A DNA stretch of 64,000 nucleotides, taken from NCBI RefSeq assembly GCF_040256395.1, contig NZ_CP158298.1:372001-436000 (forward strand). The letters run 5' to 3'. A model generated the notes under the pieces. That model saw only the letters and a program-made list of their open reading frames with translations. It searched no databases and was not told the origin of the DNA. Source of the DNA: Deinococcus sonorensis KR-87 (GTDB lineage: Bacteria; Deinococcota; Deinococci; Deinococcales; Deinococcaceae). Positions 35,609 to 44,417 of the stretch are shown piece after piece. Each line of letters begins with the position of its first letter. The first letter of the stretch is position 1. Made by a program: the position numbers and the translations under genes.

Positions 35609-37099
35609 GTGACCGCACCCGCCGCTCCAGCCCTCCCGCCCCGCGACCGGGCCGTGATCGTGATCCTGCTGATCGCCACCTTCGTCGTGATCCTCAACGA
35701 GACGATCATGAACGTGGCCCTCCCGCGCCTGATGACGGACCTCCACGTGACGGCCAGCACCGTGCAGTGGCTCTCCACCGCCTTCATGCTCACCATGGCT
35801 GTGGTCATTCCCGTCACCGGGTTCCTGCTCCAGCGCCTGAGCACCCGGACGGTCTTCTTCGCGGCCATGACCCTGTTCAGCGTGGGCACGCTGCTCGCGG
35901 GCCTCGCGCCCGGGTTCACGGTGCTGCTGCTGGCGCGCGTCGTGCAGGCGTCCGGCACGGCGATCATGCTGCCGCTGCTGATGACCACGGTGCTGACCCT
36001 CGTCCCCCCCGAGCGGCGCGGCGCCGTGATGGGCACCATCAGCATCGTGATCTCCGTGGCGCCGGCCATCGGCCCCACCCTCTCAGGCCTGATCCTGAAC
36101 CTGCTCTCCTGGCGCGCGATGTTCCTGTTCGTGCTGCCCATCGCGCTGGCCGCGCTCGCCTACGGCGCGCGCACCTTGACCAATGTCGGTGAGCAGCGGC
36201 GCACGACGCTGGACCTCGTCTCGGTGCCGCTGGCGGCGCTGGGCTTCGGCGGCGGCGTGTACGGCCTGAGTCAGGCGAGCGGCTCCGGCGGGTTCGGCAG
36301 CGCCGTGGTCGTGTGGCCCCTGGCCGCGTCGGCGTTGAGCCTGACACTGTTCATCTGGCGGCAGCGGAAACTGGAGCGCCGCGACGCGCCGCTGCTCGAC
36401 CTGCGGGCCTTCCGCTTCCCCATGTTCACCGTGGGCGTGCTGCTGATGATGATCGCCATGATGGCGCTGTTCGGCGGCGCGATCCTGCTGCCGATCTACC
36501 TGCAGAACGTGCGCGGCCTGTCCTCGCTGCACACCGGCCTGCTGCTGCTGCCCGGCGGCCTGCTGATGGGCCTGCTGGCCCCCACGGTCGGGAAGTGGTA
36601 CGACCGGCGCGGCCCCCGGGGACTGGTGCTGACCGGCACGGCCCTGATGACGGCGGTGCTGTGGGGGCTGGGCGGCCTCTCGGCGGGCACGCCGGTGTGG
36701 GCGCTGCTGGGCCTGCACCTCACCCTGAGCGTGGGGCTGGCGCTGCTGTTTACGCCGGTCTTCACCAGCTCGCTCGGGCCGCTCCCCGCGCACCTGTACT
36801 CGCACGGCAGCGCGATCCTGAGCACCCTCCAGCAGGTGGCGGGCGCGGCAGGGACGGCCCTGCTCATCACCTTGATGAGCGCCCGCACCGCCGCGCTGCT
36901 GCAGGACGGCGCCGCCCCCCTCCTCGCCCAGACGGCAGGCCTGCACACCGCGTTCCACGTCGCCGCCGGGATCTCGCTGCTGTCCATCGTGCTGGCCGTG
37001 TTCCTGCGGCCGGCGCGGCAGGGCGAGCCGCACCACAGCGAGGACCGCCCCCTGGATGAGGCCCCCACCCATCAGGACCGTCGTCCGGTCGGCTCCTGA
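35609..37099 (+). CDS. MFS transporter, DHA2 (14-TM, EmrB/QacA-like) drug exporter
   Basis: Inner-membrane proton antiporter of 496 residues, predicted to export drugs or toxic organics. GTG 35609 follows AAAGGAGGTCCAC, a full-strength ribosome site. The sequence has about 14 hydrophobic helices and DHA2 marks: motif D1-like FVVILNETIMNVALPRLMTDL, then WLSTAFMLTMAVVIPVTGFL with the LSTRTVF motif A region, and motif C-like SIVISVAPAIGPTLSGLIL. The polar C-tail is about 30 residues. It is the second gene of the HxlR-flanked operon. Confidence 0.93.
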   Translation: MTAPAAPALPPRDRAVIVILLIATFVVILNETIMNVALPRLMTDLHVTASTVQWLSTAFMLTMAVVIPVTGFLLQRLSTRTVFFAAMTLFSVGTLLAGLAPGFTVLLLARVVQASGTAIMLPLLMTTVLTLVPPERRGAVMGTISIVISVAPAIGPTLSGLILNLLSWRAMFLFVLPIALAALAYGARTLTNVGEQRRTTLDLVSVPLAALGFGGGVYGLSQASGSGGFGSAVVVWPLAASALSLTLFIWRQRKLERRDAPLLDLRAFRFPMFTVGVLLMMIAMMALFGGAILLPIYLQNVRGLSSLHTGLLLLPGGLLMGLLAPTVGKWYDRRGPRGLVLTGTALMTAVLWGLGGLSAGTPVWALLGLHLTLSVGLALLFTPVFTSSLGPLPAHLYSHGSAILSTLQQVAGAAGTALLITLMSARTAALLQDGAAPLLAQTAGLHTAFHVAAGISLLSIVLAVFLRPARQGEPHHSEDRPLDEAPTHQDRRPVGS

Positions 37100-37361
37100 C
37101 GTCCACTTGAACACGCAGCTCCAGCACGGTGGAGAGGCAGCGCGAGCGGCGGGGAGCGGGCCGAGCCTCCCCGCGCGTAGGGCGCGCCTTCCCCGCCTGG
37201 GTGCGCCCCTCCGTCCCAGAGCACCGAGCAAGGACCTGCGGACCTCCATCGTGCTGGAGCGCCTCACCGTGGAACCCGGACGCTGAAGCGGTCCTGCTCG
37301 CCTGACCCGCGCCGGGCCCGGGAGGGTGACGCCGCACCACCCGGCCCCGCGGCACGCGCGG

Positions 37362-37367
37362 TATGGT
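37362..37367 (+). promoter_or_regulatory. -10 element for leaderless kinase start
   Basis: TATGGT lies seven bases before ATG 37375. This spacing argues against the upstream in-frame ATG at 37363, which would fall within the hexamer. Confidence 0.45.
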
Positions 37368-37374
37368 GGGCGTC

Positions 37375-40187
37375 ATGCGTGACGGCCTTCCTCTCGACGA
37401 ACACGTGGCCGCCGCGCCGGAGTTGGCGGCCGCGCTGGAGGTCTTCCTGGCATTGACCGACCTCGCCGGCAGCGAACGCGATGTGCTCGACCTGACCCGC
37501 ACGGCGTACGACTTGATCGATACGCACCTCACCGGGTACAGCGCCGCGTATTTTGAGGCGCGCGACCAGCGCTGGACGGCGCAGACGTGGTCCCCGGCGC
37601 TGACCGACGACCAGGTGGACCGGATCCGCGCGGGCCTGCCGCTCGACATGCCCGCGTTCGCGCGGGCGCTCGAGACGCACCACCCGGTGTTCATCGAGGC
37701 CGGGCACACGGAAGGCCGAGGGCACGTTGACTTCACGGACGCGGGCGGGCCGTCGTGCGTGTATCCGTTGGTCGCCGCGGGGGAGGTGCGGGGCCTCTTC
37801 GTCGTCGGCCGGCGGGGCGGGCACCCGTGGCGGCCGCGCGACCGCGCCCTGGTCGAGGCGCTGGGGCGCAGCCTCACCCTGGCGCTCGACCGGACCGAGC
37901 AGGCGCGGGGCCTGCGGGAGGAACGCGCGGCGCTCGAAGCGTTCGCGGTGTTCACCGAGCAGGCGGGCAGTGAAACGGACGTGCTGACCCTCGCGCGAGA
38001 GGCGGTGCGGGTGGTGCGCGACAACCTGGTGCACGTCAGCGTCGTGTACTACGAGCGAGGCGGCGACCGCTGGACGGCCCGGGTGTGGTCCGAGGACGTC
38101 GCGCCGGAGGTGATCGCGCAACTCGTGCAGGGCGTGCCGGTGGACGCGCCGAACCTCGCGGAGGCCGTCGAGCGCGGCGTCACGGTGTTCGTGGACCGCT
38201 GGGACGCGGCCGCGGACGCCGTGCCCGCCGCCCGAGCGTACGGCGCGGCGGCGTTCGTTCCCCTGTTCTCCGGTGGGGAGGCGCGCTGGATGCTCGCGGT
38301 GGGCACGCGGGACACCCGCGTGTGGAGCGAACGGGAGAAAGCGGTCGTCCGCTCGGTCGGCCGGGCGTTCGGGCTCGCGCTTGACCGGGCGCACACCGCG
38401 CGGCAGCTCACTGCGCAGCATCTAGAGCTGGACGCGCGCACCCGCGCCCTGGACGGCTTCGCCGCGCTGACGCATGAACTGGGCGTGCAGGCCGACGTGT
38501 ACGAGCTGATCCGGCGGGCGCAGGAGGTGGTGCTGTCGCTGCTGTCCGCCGGGTACGTGCTGTACTACGAACGGGAAGGGCCGCGCTGGCGCAACCGCGT
38601 GCAGGTCGGTGACGTCCGCGACGCGGACCTGCAGGCGTTCATCGACGCGGGTCCGCGGGTGGGTGCCACGCCGAGTGTGGACGTCCCGTGGACCACCCGG
38701 CGGGCGCTGTATCAGGACCGGTACGCGCGGGGCAGCGACACCCCGCCGGAGCTGGTCGGGCACGTGAGCGCCGCGGCGTCCCTGCCGGTGATGCGCGACG
38801 GTGAGCCGGTCGGCGTGTTCATCGCGGTGCTGTTCGAGCACCGCGCGTGGTCCCGCGAGGACCGCGTGGTGCTGGAGACGGTGGTGGGCAGCCTGGGGCT
38901 CGCGCTCGAGCGTGCCGAGCAGACCCGGCAGCTGGCGGAGCAGCGCGCGGAGGTGGAAGCGCGCAACCGGGTCCTGTCGTCCTTCGAGGCGTGGACGCGC
39001 GACCTGACCGACGACGCCGGCGTCCACGAGCTGATCCGGCGGGCGCAGGCGCTGCTGTACGAACTGGTGCCGGTGCAGGCCACGGTGTACTACGAACGCG
39101 AAGGCGACCGCTGGTGGGTGCGCAGCATGCTGGGCGAGTACGGCAATGACACTCTGCGCCAGGCGCACGAGGTGGGCCTGGCGCACGCGTCGACGGGGAA
39201 CCTGCGCGCGCCGTTCGAGAGTGGAGAGGTCACGTACGTCGAACCGTACGACGAGACCGTGGACGGGTTGGGGGACGCCACCGCCCACGTGCGCGCGATG
39301 GCGATGCTGCCCCTGGGGAGCTCGGCCGGCATTCGCGGGATCTTCGGGCTGGCCCGCTTCGAGCGGGGCGGCTGGTCATCCACGGAACGCAGCATCATCG
39401 AGGCGGTGGGCAACAGCCTAAGGCTGGCGCTCGACCGGGCGGACAAGGCCGCTGACCTCGCCCGCGAACGGACCGCGCTCGCGGCGCACACGGCGGCGCT
39501 GACCGCGGCGAACGAGGAGCTGGAAGCGTTCGCGTACTCGGTGAGTCACGACCTGCGCACGCCCGTGCGGCACATCACCGGGTACACCACGCTGCTGCGC
39601 CGGCGGCTGGGCGGAGCGCTGGACGAGCAGGCCGCGCGGTACCTGAAGGTCGTGGAGGACGCCGCCGACCGCATGAACACGCTGATCGACGCGATGCTCG
39701 ACCTGTCCCGCACCAGCCGGCAGCCGCTGCAGATGGGCGTGGTGGACCTGGAGGCGCTGGTGCGGTCGGTGCAGGTGGAACTGGACGCTGGACGCCGGAA
39801 GGCCGCACCCTCGAGTGGCGGGTCGCGCCGTTGCCGCTCGCGCAGGGCGACCACCACCTGCTGCGGCAGGTGCTGCTCAACGTGCTGGGCAACGCCGTGA
39901 AGTACACCCGCGGGCGTGAGCGGGCGGTCATCGAGGTGTCGGCGCAGGACCGCCCGCACGAGGTGGAGGTGGAGGTGCGGGACAACGGGGCCGGCTTCGA
40001 CCCCCGCTACGTGCACAAGCTGTTTGGGGTGTTCCAGCGGCTGCACCGGGTCGATGAGTTCGAGGGCACCGGGGTGGGCCTCGCCAACGTCCGGCGGATC
40101 GTGCACCGGCACGGCGGCACGGTCTCGGCGAGCGGCGCGCCGGGGGAGGGCGCGACGTTCCGCTTCACCCTGCCGAAACCCGCGTGA
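37375..40187 (+). pseudogene. four-GAF histidine kinase gene with a frameshift
   Basis: Encodes a soluble kinase of about 937 residues if one frame break is repaired. Four GAF-like modules of about 170 residues occur in tandem (roughly 20-175, 185-350, 365-525, 540-700), each starting with a helix like ALEAFAVFTEQAGSETDVL. HisKA follows with His725 in AFAYSVSHDLRTP. Near 39795-39800 the frame breaks: VQVELDAG is followed by nonsense, while another frame continues RTLEWRVAPLPLAQGDHHLLRQVLLN through GTGVGLANVRRIVHRHGG to TGA 40187. Both parts are otherwise clean, so the lesion is recent or a sequencing error. Close paralogue of the kinase at 31031. Confidence 0.82.
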
Positions 40188-40543
40188 CCGAGCCGCGCAG
40201 GGGGGGAGGCGGTGTCTTCCTGGCGCCGCTGGCTAACGCTTCGCCTTCCGGTCCGTCCGGCGGTGGCCATCCGAAGCGGCGGTGACGGAACCCCAGCCCG
40301 CCCAGGCCGGCACACGGGGCACGCCGCTTGCCTTCCCGCCCCGGTGGACGCTCCGGCATTTGGCGGATGCGGCGCTCCGGCGTGACCCGGTACCGTGGAG
40401 GCGCCCTGCACGAGCGTCGCCGGCGCTGCTGACGCCCCGGAACGGGCCGGGGTCCACGGCGACTTCGGAGCGCAGGCGGGGTGCCCGCGCAGAGCCCGGA
40501 GCACCTGCTCGGCGCGCAGGCCAACAAAGGAGAGTGGTGGTCT
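40188..40543. other. 356-base intergenic region
   Basis: No gene or repeat recognised; an AAAGGAG ribosome site lies at its right end. Confidence 0.4.
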
Positions 40544-41485
40544 GTGTGCATCCGTCCGTTCCAGGCGAGTGACCTCGCGGCGCTTCAGGCCCTCTATGAG
40601 AGCGCGGGCCTGCCCCCCGCTGTCGACCAGGCGGTCACCCAGCCGGAGGACACGCTGGGAGACGACGCCCTGCAACGGTTCGTCGCCACGGACGGCCGTG
40701 GCCTGGTGGGCTGCGCGTACGTGGCCCGCTCGGCGTGGCACCCGCCCGGGTGGTACCAGGGCGAGGTGTTCGTGCGGCCCATCGCCCGCCGAAGGGGCGT
40801 GGGGTCGGCCCTGGCGGGCCGCGTCGAGGCGCTGGCCGGGACGCTGGGAGCCGAGACCCTCACCACCTGGGTGGACGGCCAGGCGCCTGCGGCTGAGCAC
40901 TTCGCGGTTCGGCGCGGGTTTGCGGTGGTGCAGCGCTTCGTGACGATGACGCTGAACGTCGCACACACGGAGGGTGAAGCGCTGGACCACTGGGTGAGCG
41001 CCGCACGGCAGCGGGGCGTGACCCTGTTCAGCTACGAGGAGACCGGCGGGACCGGGGACGCGCCGTGGCGGCTGTACGAGCTGAACCGCCGCCTCGCCCC
41101 GCTGCTGCCCGGCAACGGCGAGGCGTTCCCGACGTTCGAGGACTACCGGCGGGAGATTCTCGAGGCGGCGTGGTTCCGGCCGGAAGGGCAGCTGATCGCG
41201 GCGGTGGGGGACCGCTGGGTGGGGCTGGCGGGCCTGGGCTTCTACGAGGAGGGCCGCCGCCTCCACCACGAATTCACGGCGGTGGACGCCGCGTACCAGC
41301 GGCGGGGCATCGCGCTGGCGCTGAAAGCGTGGAGCGTGCAGCGGGCCCGGGCGTGGGGGGTGCGGGAGATCCGCACGGGGAATGACCACTCGAACACGGC
41401 CATCATCGAGCTCAACCGCCGCCTGGGGTATACCCTCCAGCCGGGCGTGGTGAAGCTGCGCCGCGCCTTCCCCACGGCACCGTAA
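40544..41485 (+). CDS. tandem GNAT-family acetyltransferase
   Basis: Protein of 313 residues with two GNAT folds. The GTG at 40544 is taken as start (AAAGGAG about 11 bases upstream; the first codons VCIRPFQASDLAALQALY open a GNAT domain directly). The first domain has the acetyl-CoA-binding loop VRPIARRRGVGSALAGRVEAL. The second has AVDAAYQRRGIALALKAWSV and the terminal NDHSNTAIIELNRRLGY. Expected to transfer an acyl group to a small amine or protein N-terminus; the substrate is unknown. Two-domain GNATs include mycothiol synthase-like enzymes, but identity cannot be assigned. Confidence 0.88.
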   Translation: MCIRPFQASDLAALQALYESAGLPPAVDQAVTQPEDTLGDDALQRFVATDGRGLVGCAYVARSAWHPPGWYQGEVFVRPIARRRGVGSALAGRVEALAGTLGAETLTTWVDGQAPAAEHFAVRRGFAVVQRFVTMTLNVAHTEGEALDHWVSAARQRGVTLFSYEETGGTGDAPWRLYELNRRLAPLLPGNGEAFPTFEDYRREILEAAWFRPEGQLIAAVGDRWVGLAGLGFYEEGRRLHHEFTAVDAAYQRRGIALALKAWSVQRARAWGVREIRTGNDHSNTAIIELNRRLGYTLQPGVVKLRRAFPTAP

Positions 41486-41618
41486 GGGCCGGCGGGAGCG
41501 GGGCGCGTCCTTCATCGCGTGCCTGGCGAAGCAGGGCGTGGCGTTCGGCGTCGGCGCGCAGGGCCTCCAGACGCGCCTGGGCGGCCAGAAGCTGGTGGGG
41601 GCCGTTGAGGTTCAGCAT
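41412..41618 (-). CDS. small hypothetical protein, antisense to GNAT 3' end
   Basis: Predicted 68-residue protein from ATG 41618, preceded by GGAGGACGAC. The first 35 residues (MLNLNGPHQLLAAQARLEALRADAERHALL) form a charged helix and look like a real protein. The rest is Pro/Gly-rich and overlaps the last 74 bases of the convergent GNAT gene. Family not recognised. The ribosome site is the best support. Confidence 0.55.
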   Translation of the reverse strand: MLNLNGPHQLLAAQARLEALRADAERHALLRQARDEGRAPLPPALTVPWGRRGAASPRPAGGYTPGGG

Positions 41619-41995
41619 GTCGTCCTCCGTGGTGCGGCACGGGGCCGCGTGGGCGAGCGGCGAGGGCAGGGGACCGGAGCGGATCTGCGGCCTCCCGTTC
41701 TGCCGGGGTACGCCTGTACCGTAGGGGGCGGAGCGTCACCCTGGCGTCACCACCGGCGCGCCGGGGGAGGACGCGCACGGGGCGCGGGATCGGCGGCGAG
41801 GACCGGCCTGTCGCGGCGATGCCACGCAGGGGTCTTCCGGGCCGCCGTGTCCAGTTCACCGCCCAACCGGCCCCTGGCCCTCACCGGCGCCCAGGGCTCT
41901 GGGGCGTCACCGCTGTCCCGCGTCCTGATGACGGGGCGGTGACGGGCCTCCTCGTACCGTGCCTTCAGCACTGAACGCACCACAAGGAGCCCGAC
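41619..41995. other. divergent intergenic region
   Basis: A 377-base gap between the small minus-strand gene and the globin gene. No repeat or gene is recognised; ACAAGGAG lies before the globin start. Confidence 0.4.
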
Positions 41996-42436
41996 ATGAA
42001 CAGCCAGCAGATTGACCTCGTGCAGTCCACCTTCCGCCTCGTGGAACCGGTGGCCGAGGACGCCGCCCGCCTCTTCTACGCCCGCCTCTTCGAGCTGGAC
42101 CCTGAGCTGCGCCGCCTCTTCCCGCACGACCTCGCCGGGCAGGGCCGCAAGCTCATGACCGCCCTGGGCCTGGTGGTCCGCGGCCTGCGGGCCCCGGAGG
42201 TCATCCTCCCCGTCGCCCGGGACCTGGGGCGGCGGCACCGCGGGTACGGCGTCCGCGACGAGCACTACGCGGTGGTGGGGGACGCGCTGCTGTGGACGCT
42301 GGAGCGGGGCCTGGGCGACGCGTTCACCCCGGAGGTGCGGGCGGCCTGGGGCGCCGCCTACACCCTGCTGTCCGGCGAGATGCGCGCGGCGGGCGCCCCC
42401 GGCCCGTCCCTTCCGATGATGCAGGGGATCCGGTGA
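41996..42436 (+). CDS. single-domain globin (flavohaemoglobin/VHb-like)
   Basis: Haem protein of 146 residues with the classical three-over-three globin pattern and no reductase domain. ATG 41996 follows CAAGGAGCCCGAC. Helices A-B read IDLVQSTFRLVEPVAEDAARLFYARLFELDP. Gln49 or a neighbour is the likely distal E7 position. His81 in RRHRGYGVRDEHY is the proximal (F8) haem ligand, and the H helix contains TPEVRAAWGAAYTLLSGEM. It probably binds oxygen or nitric oxide. It lies 74 bases upstream of a delta-60-repeat lipoprotein gene on the same strand, mirrored by a second globin at 43983. Confidence 0.9.
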   Translation: MNSQQIDLVQSTFRLVEPVAEDAARLFYARLFELDPELRRLFPHDLAGQGRKLMTALGLVVRGLRAPEVILPVARDLGRRHRGYGVRDEHYAVVGDALLWTLERGLGDAFTPEVRAAWGAAYTLLSGEMRAAGAPGPSLPMMQGIR

Positions 42437-42510
42437 ACGGCCCGGTCGCTCGCCCCCGCCGGCACCCCCTGGCCCTCCGCCCCCTCGCGCCCACCGTGAA
42501 AGGAATGACC

Positions 42511-43929
42511 ATGACGCACCGCTTCAAGTCCCTGCCGCTCCTCGCCCTTACCGCCGCCCTCGCCGCCTGTGGCGCCCCGTCCCCGCTTCCCGCACCCACC
42601 GCGGCGGACGGGCCCGCGCCGTCCGGCATCACGGCGCAGAGCGTCACGCCGGCGCCCGGCTCGTTCGTGATGCTCAAGGCCCTGTATTTCGGGAGCACCT
42701 CGACCCGGGTGCGTGACGTGGCCGTGCAGCCGGACGGCAAATTCATCGTTGTCGGGGAGGGGCGCGACAGCGGGGAGGACAGTTACTTCGGGTTCATCGC
42801 CCGGCTGCTGCCGGACGGTTCGCTCGACCCCAGCTTCGCCAAGACCGGCTGGCGCCGGCTCCGCAAGCTGTGGGAGGACGCCTCCTGCGCCATCTGCTTC
42901 CCGGAGTACACCCTGCCAAACAGCAAGACGCCGGTGACGGTGACGGGCGTCGTCATTCAGGGCTCGCGGGTGCTGGTCTCCGCCAGCGCCCGCAAGGAGG
43001 TGGACGCCACCTTCAGCCACACCATTGAGACGCGCCAGCAGATGGTGCAGGCGTTCCGGCTCAGCGACGGGGCCCTGGACACGAGTTGGAACGGGACAGG
43101 CGTGACGCAGACGACCATGGGGAACGCCGAGGTGCTCAGCGAGGCCAACGACGTCGCGGTGACGGGAGACCGGGTGTTCACCGGAGGGTACGTGAACTCC
43201 AGCCCGATGCGTCCGACGATCGCGACGTTCACGAACGCGGGCCAGCTGGACAAGACCTTCAGCGGGGACGGCGCGCACTACCTGGTGCTGCCGGACGCGG
43301 AGGGCGGCGCCAGCGCCTCGGCCGTCACGGTGATCAACACCCGGCCGGTGGTGGCGGGGTGGGTGAAGCACAACAACGCCCAGCGGATGTTCCTGGTGCG
43401 CTACAAGGAGGACGGCACCCTCGACCCCAGCTTCGGCGGGGGCGACGGGATCGTGCGCCCGTCGTACGGCCTGGGGGACACGGTGGCGCGGGCGGTGCAG
43501 TACAACGCTGCGGCGGGCCGCATCGGGGTGGTGGGCTCGTCCGCCGACCCGGCGGGGCTGGTGCGGTTCGCGGTGGCGAAGCTGCTGCCGGACGGGTCGA
43601 TGGACCCGGCCTTCGGCGTCGGCGGGAAGGTCACGACGGCCATCGGCAGCGGCCACTCGGGCGCCAACGCGGTCGTGATGCAGCCGAACGGCAAGCTGCT
43701 CGCGGCGGGCTACACCACCAGCCCGGACGGCAAGACGGACGCGGCCGTCGTGCGCTACACCGCGAACGGCTCGCTCGACGCCACCTTCGGCAGCGGCGGC
43801 CGGAGCGTGGTGGGGCAGAACGACGGGCACCACGAGCTGATTCGCGGCATGGCGACGCTGCCGAACGGCAAGATCGTGGTGGTCGGCGACTCGGGCATGT
43901 ACGGCCTGGTCGGCCTCCTGCAGCCCTGA
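42511..43929 (+). CDS. delta-60-repeat lipoprotein
   Basis: Predicted lipoprotein of 472 residues. ATG 42511 is chosen because AAAGGA lies six bases upstream; ATG 42505 is too close to it. The signal peptide ends in lipobox LAAC (Cys20). Residues 60-470 are about seven delta-60 repeats, each with a strand like AVQPDGKFIVVGE followed by RLLPDGSLDPSFA or RYTANGSLDATFGSGG. These beta-propeller-like repeats are found in bacterial surface proteins; ligand unknown. It is closely related to the 5'-truncated protein encoded at 47970-48947, and follows a globin gene. Confidence 0.88.
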   Translation: MTHRFKSLPLLALTAALAACGAPSPLPAPTAADGPAPSGITAQSVTPAPGSFVMLKALYFGSTSTRVRDVAVQPDGKFIVVGEGRDSGEDSYFGFIARLLPDGSLDPSFAKTGWRRLRKLWEDASCAICFPEYTLPNSKTPVTVTGVVIQGSRVLVSASARKEVDATFSHTIETRQQMVQAFRLSDGALDTSWNGTGVTQTTMGNAEVLSEANDVAVTGDRVFTGGYVNSSPMRPTIATFTNAGQLDKTFSGDGAHYLVLPDAEGGASASAVTVINTRPVVAGWVKHNNAQRMFLVRYKEDGTLDPSFGGGDGIVRPSYGLGDTVARAVQYNAAAGRIGVVGSSADPAGLVRFAVAKLLPDGSMDPAFGVGGKVTTAIGSGHSGANAVVMQPNGKLLAAGYTTSPDGKTDAAVVRYTANGSLDATFGSGGRSVVGQNDGHHELIRGMATLPNGKIVVVGDSGMYGLVGLLQP

Positions 43930-43982
43930 GCGGCACCCTGAACGGCGGACCTCGTGAGGTTCGCCGTTCGACTGGCGTTCGC

Positions 43983-44417
43983 TCAGGGTTCGCCCCCGGG
44001 CTCGCCCGCGCGCATCTCCGCCGCCAGGAGCCGGTACGCGAGCGTCCAGGCCTCCCGCACCTCGGGCGTGAAGTCCGGCCCCAGCCGCGCCGCCAGGGTG
44101 GCCAGCAGCGCGTCGCCCACCGTTGCGTACTGCCCGGGGCGCACCCCGTACCCGGCGTGGCGCGCGCCGAGCCGCCGGGCCGCCGCCCGCAGCGTGCCGA
44201 ACCGGGAGAGGTCCCCCGCGAACACATCGAGGGTGGCGATGAACTTCTGGCCCTGCGCGTGCAGGTCGCCCCGGAACAGCGCCCGGGCGTCCGGGTCGGC
44301 GGCAAACAGCCGGTCGTAGAAGTCCCGCGCGGCCTCGTCCGGGTCCCGCAGCAGCCGGGCGAGCGAGGTCCGCACCAGCCCCTCCTGCGCGTCGGTCAAC
44401 GACAGGGGCGGGGTCAC
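43983..44417 (-). CDS. single-domain globin
   Basis: Second haem globin of the cluster, 144 residues. It starts at GTG 44417, overlapping the stop of the upstream regulator gene as GTGA, so the two are translationally coupled. Segments match the other globin: EEARDFYDRLF-type B helix (EAARDFYDRLFAADPDARALF), GQKFIATLDVFAG (likely distal Gln), ARHAGYGVRPGQY with the proximal His, and FTPEVREAWTLAYRLLAAEMRAG. No reductase domain is attached. Its coupling to a BTAD/ATPase regulator is unusual and suggests that the globin works with that regulator, perhaps as a gas or redox sensor; this is inference. Confidence 0.9.
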   Translation of the reverse strand: MTPPLSLTDAQEGLVRTSLARLLRDPDEAARDFYDRLFAADPDARALFRGDLHAQGQKFIATLDVFAGDLSRFGTLRAAARRLGARHAGYGVRPGQYATVGDALLATLAARLGPDFTPEVREAWTLAYRLLAAEMRAGEPGGEP

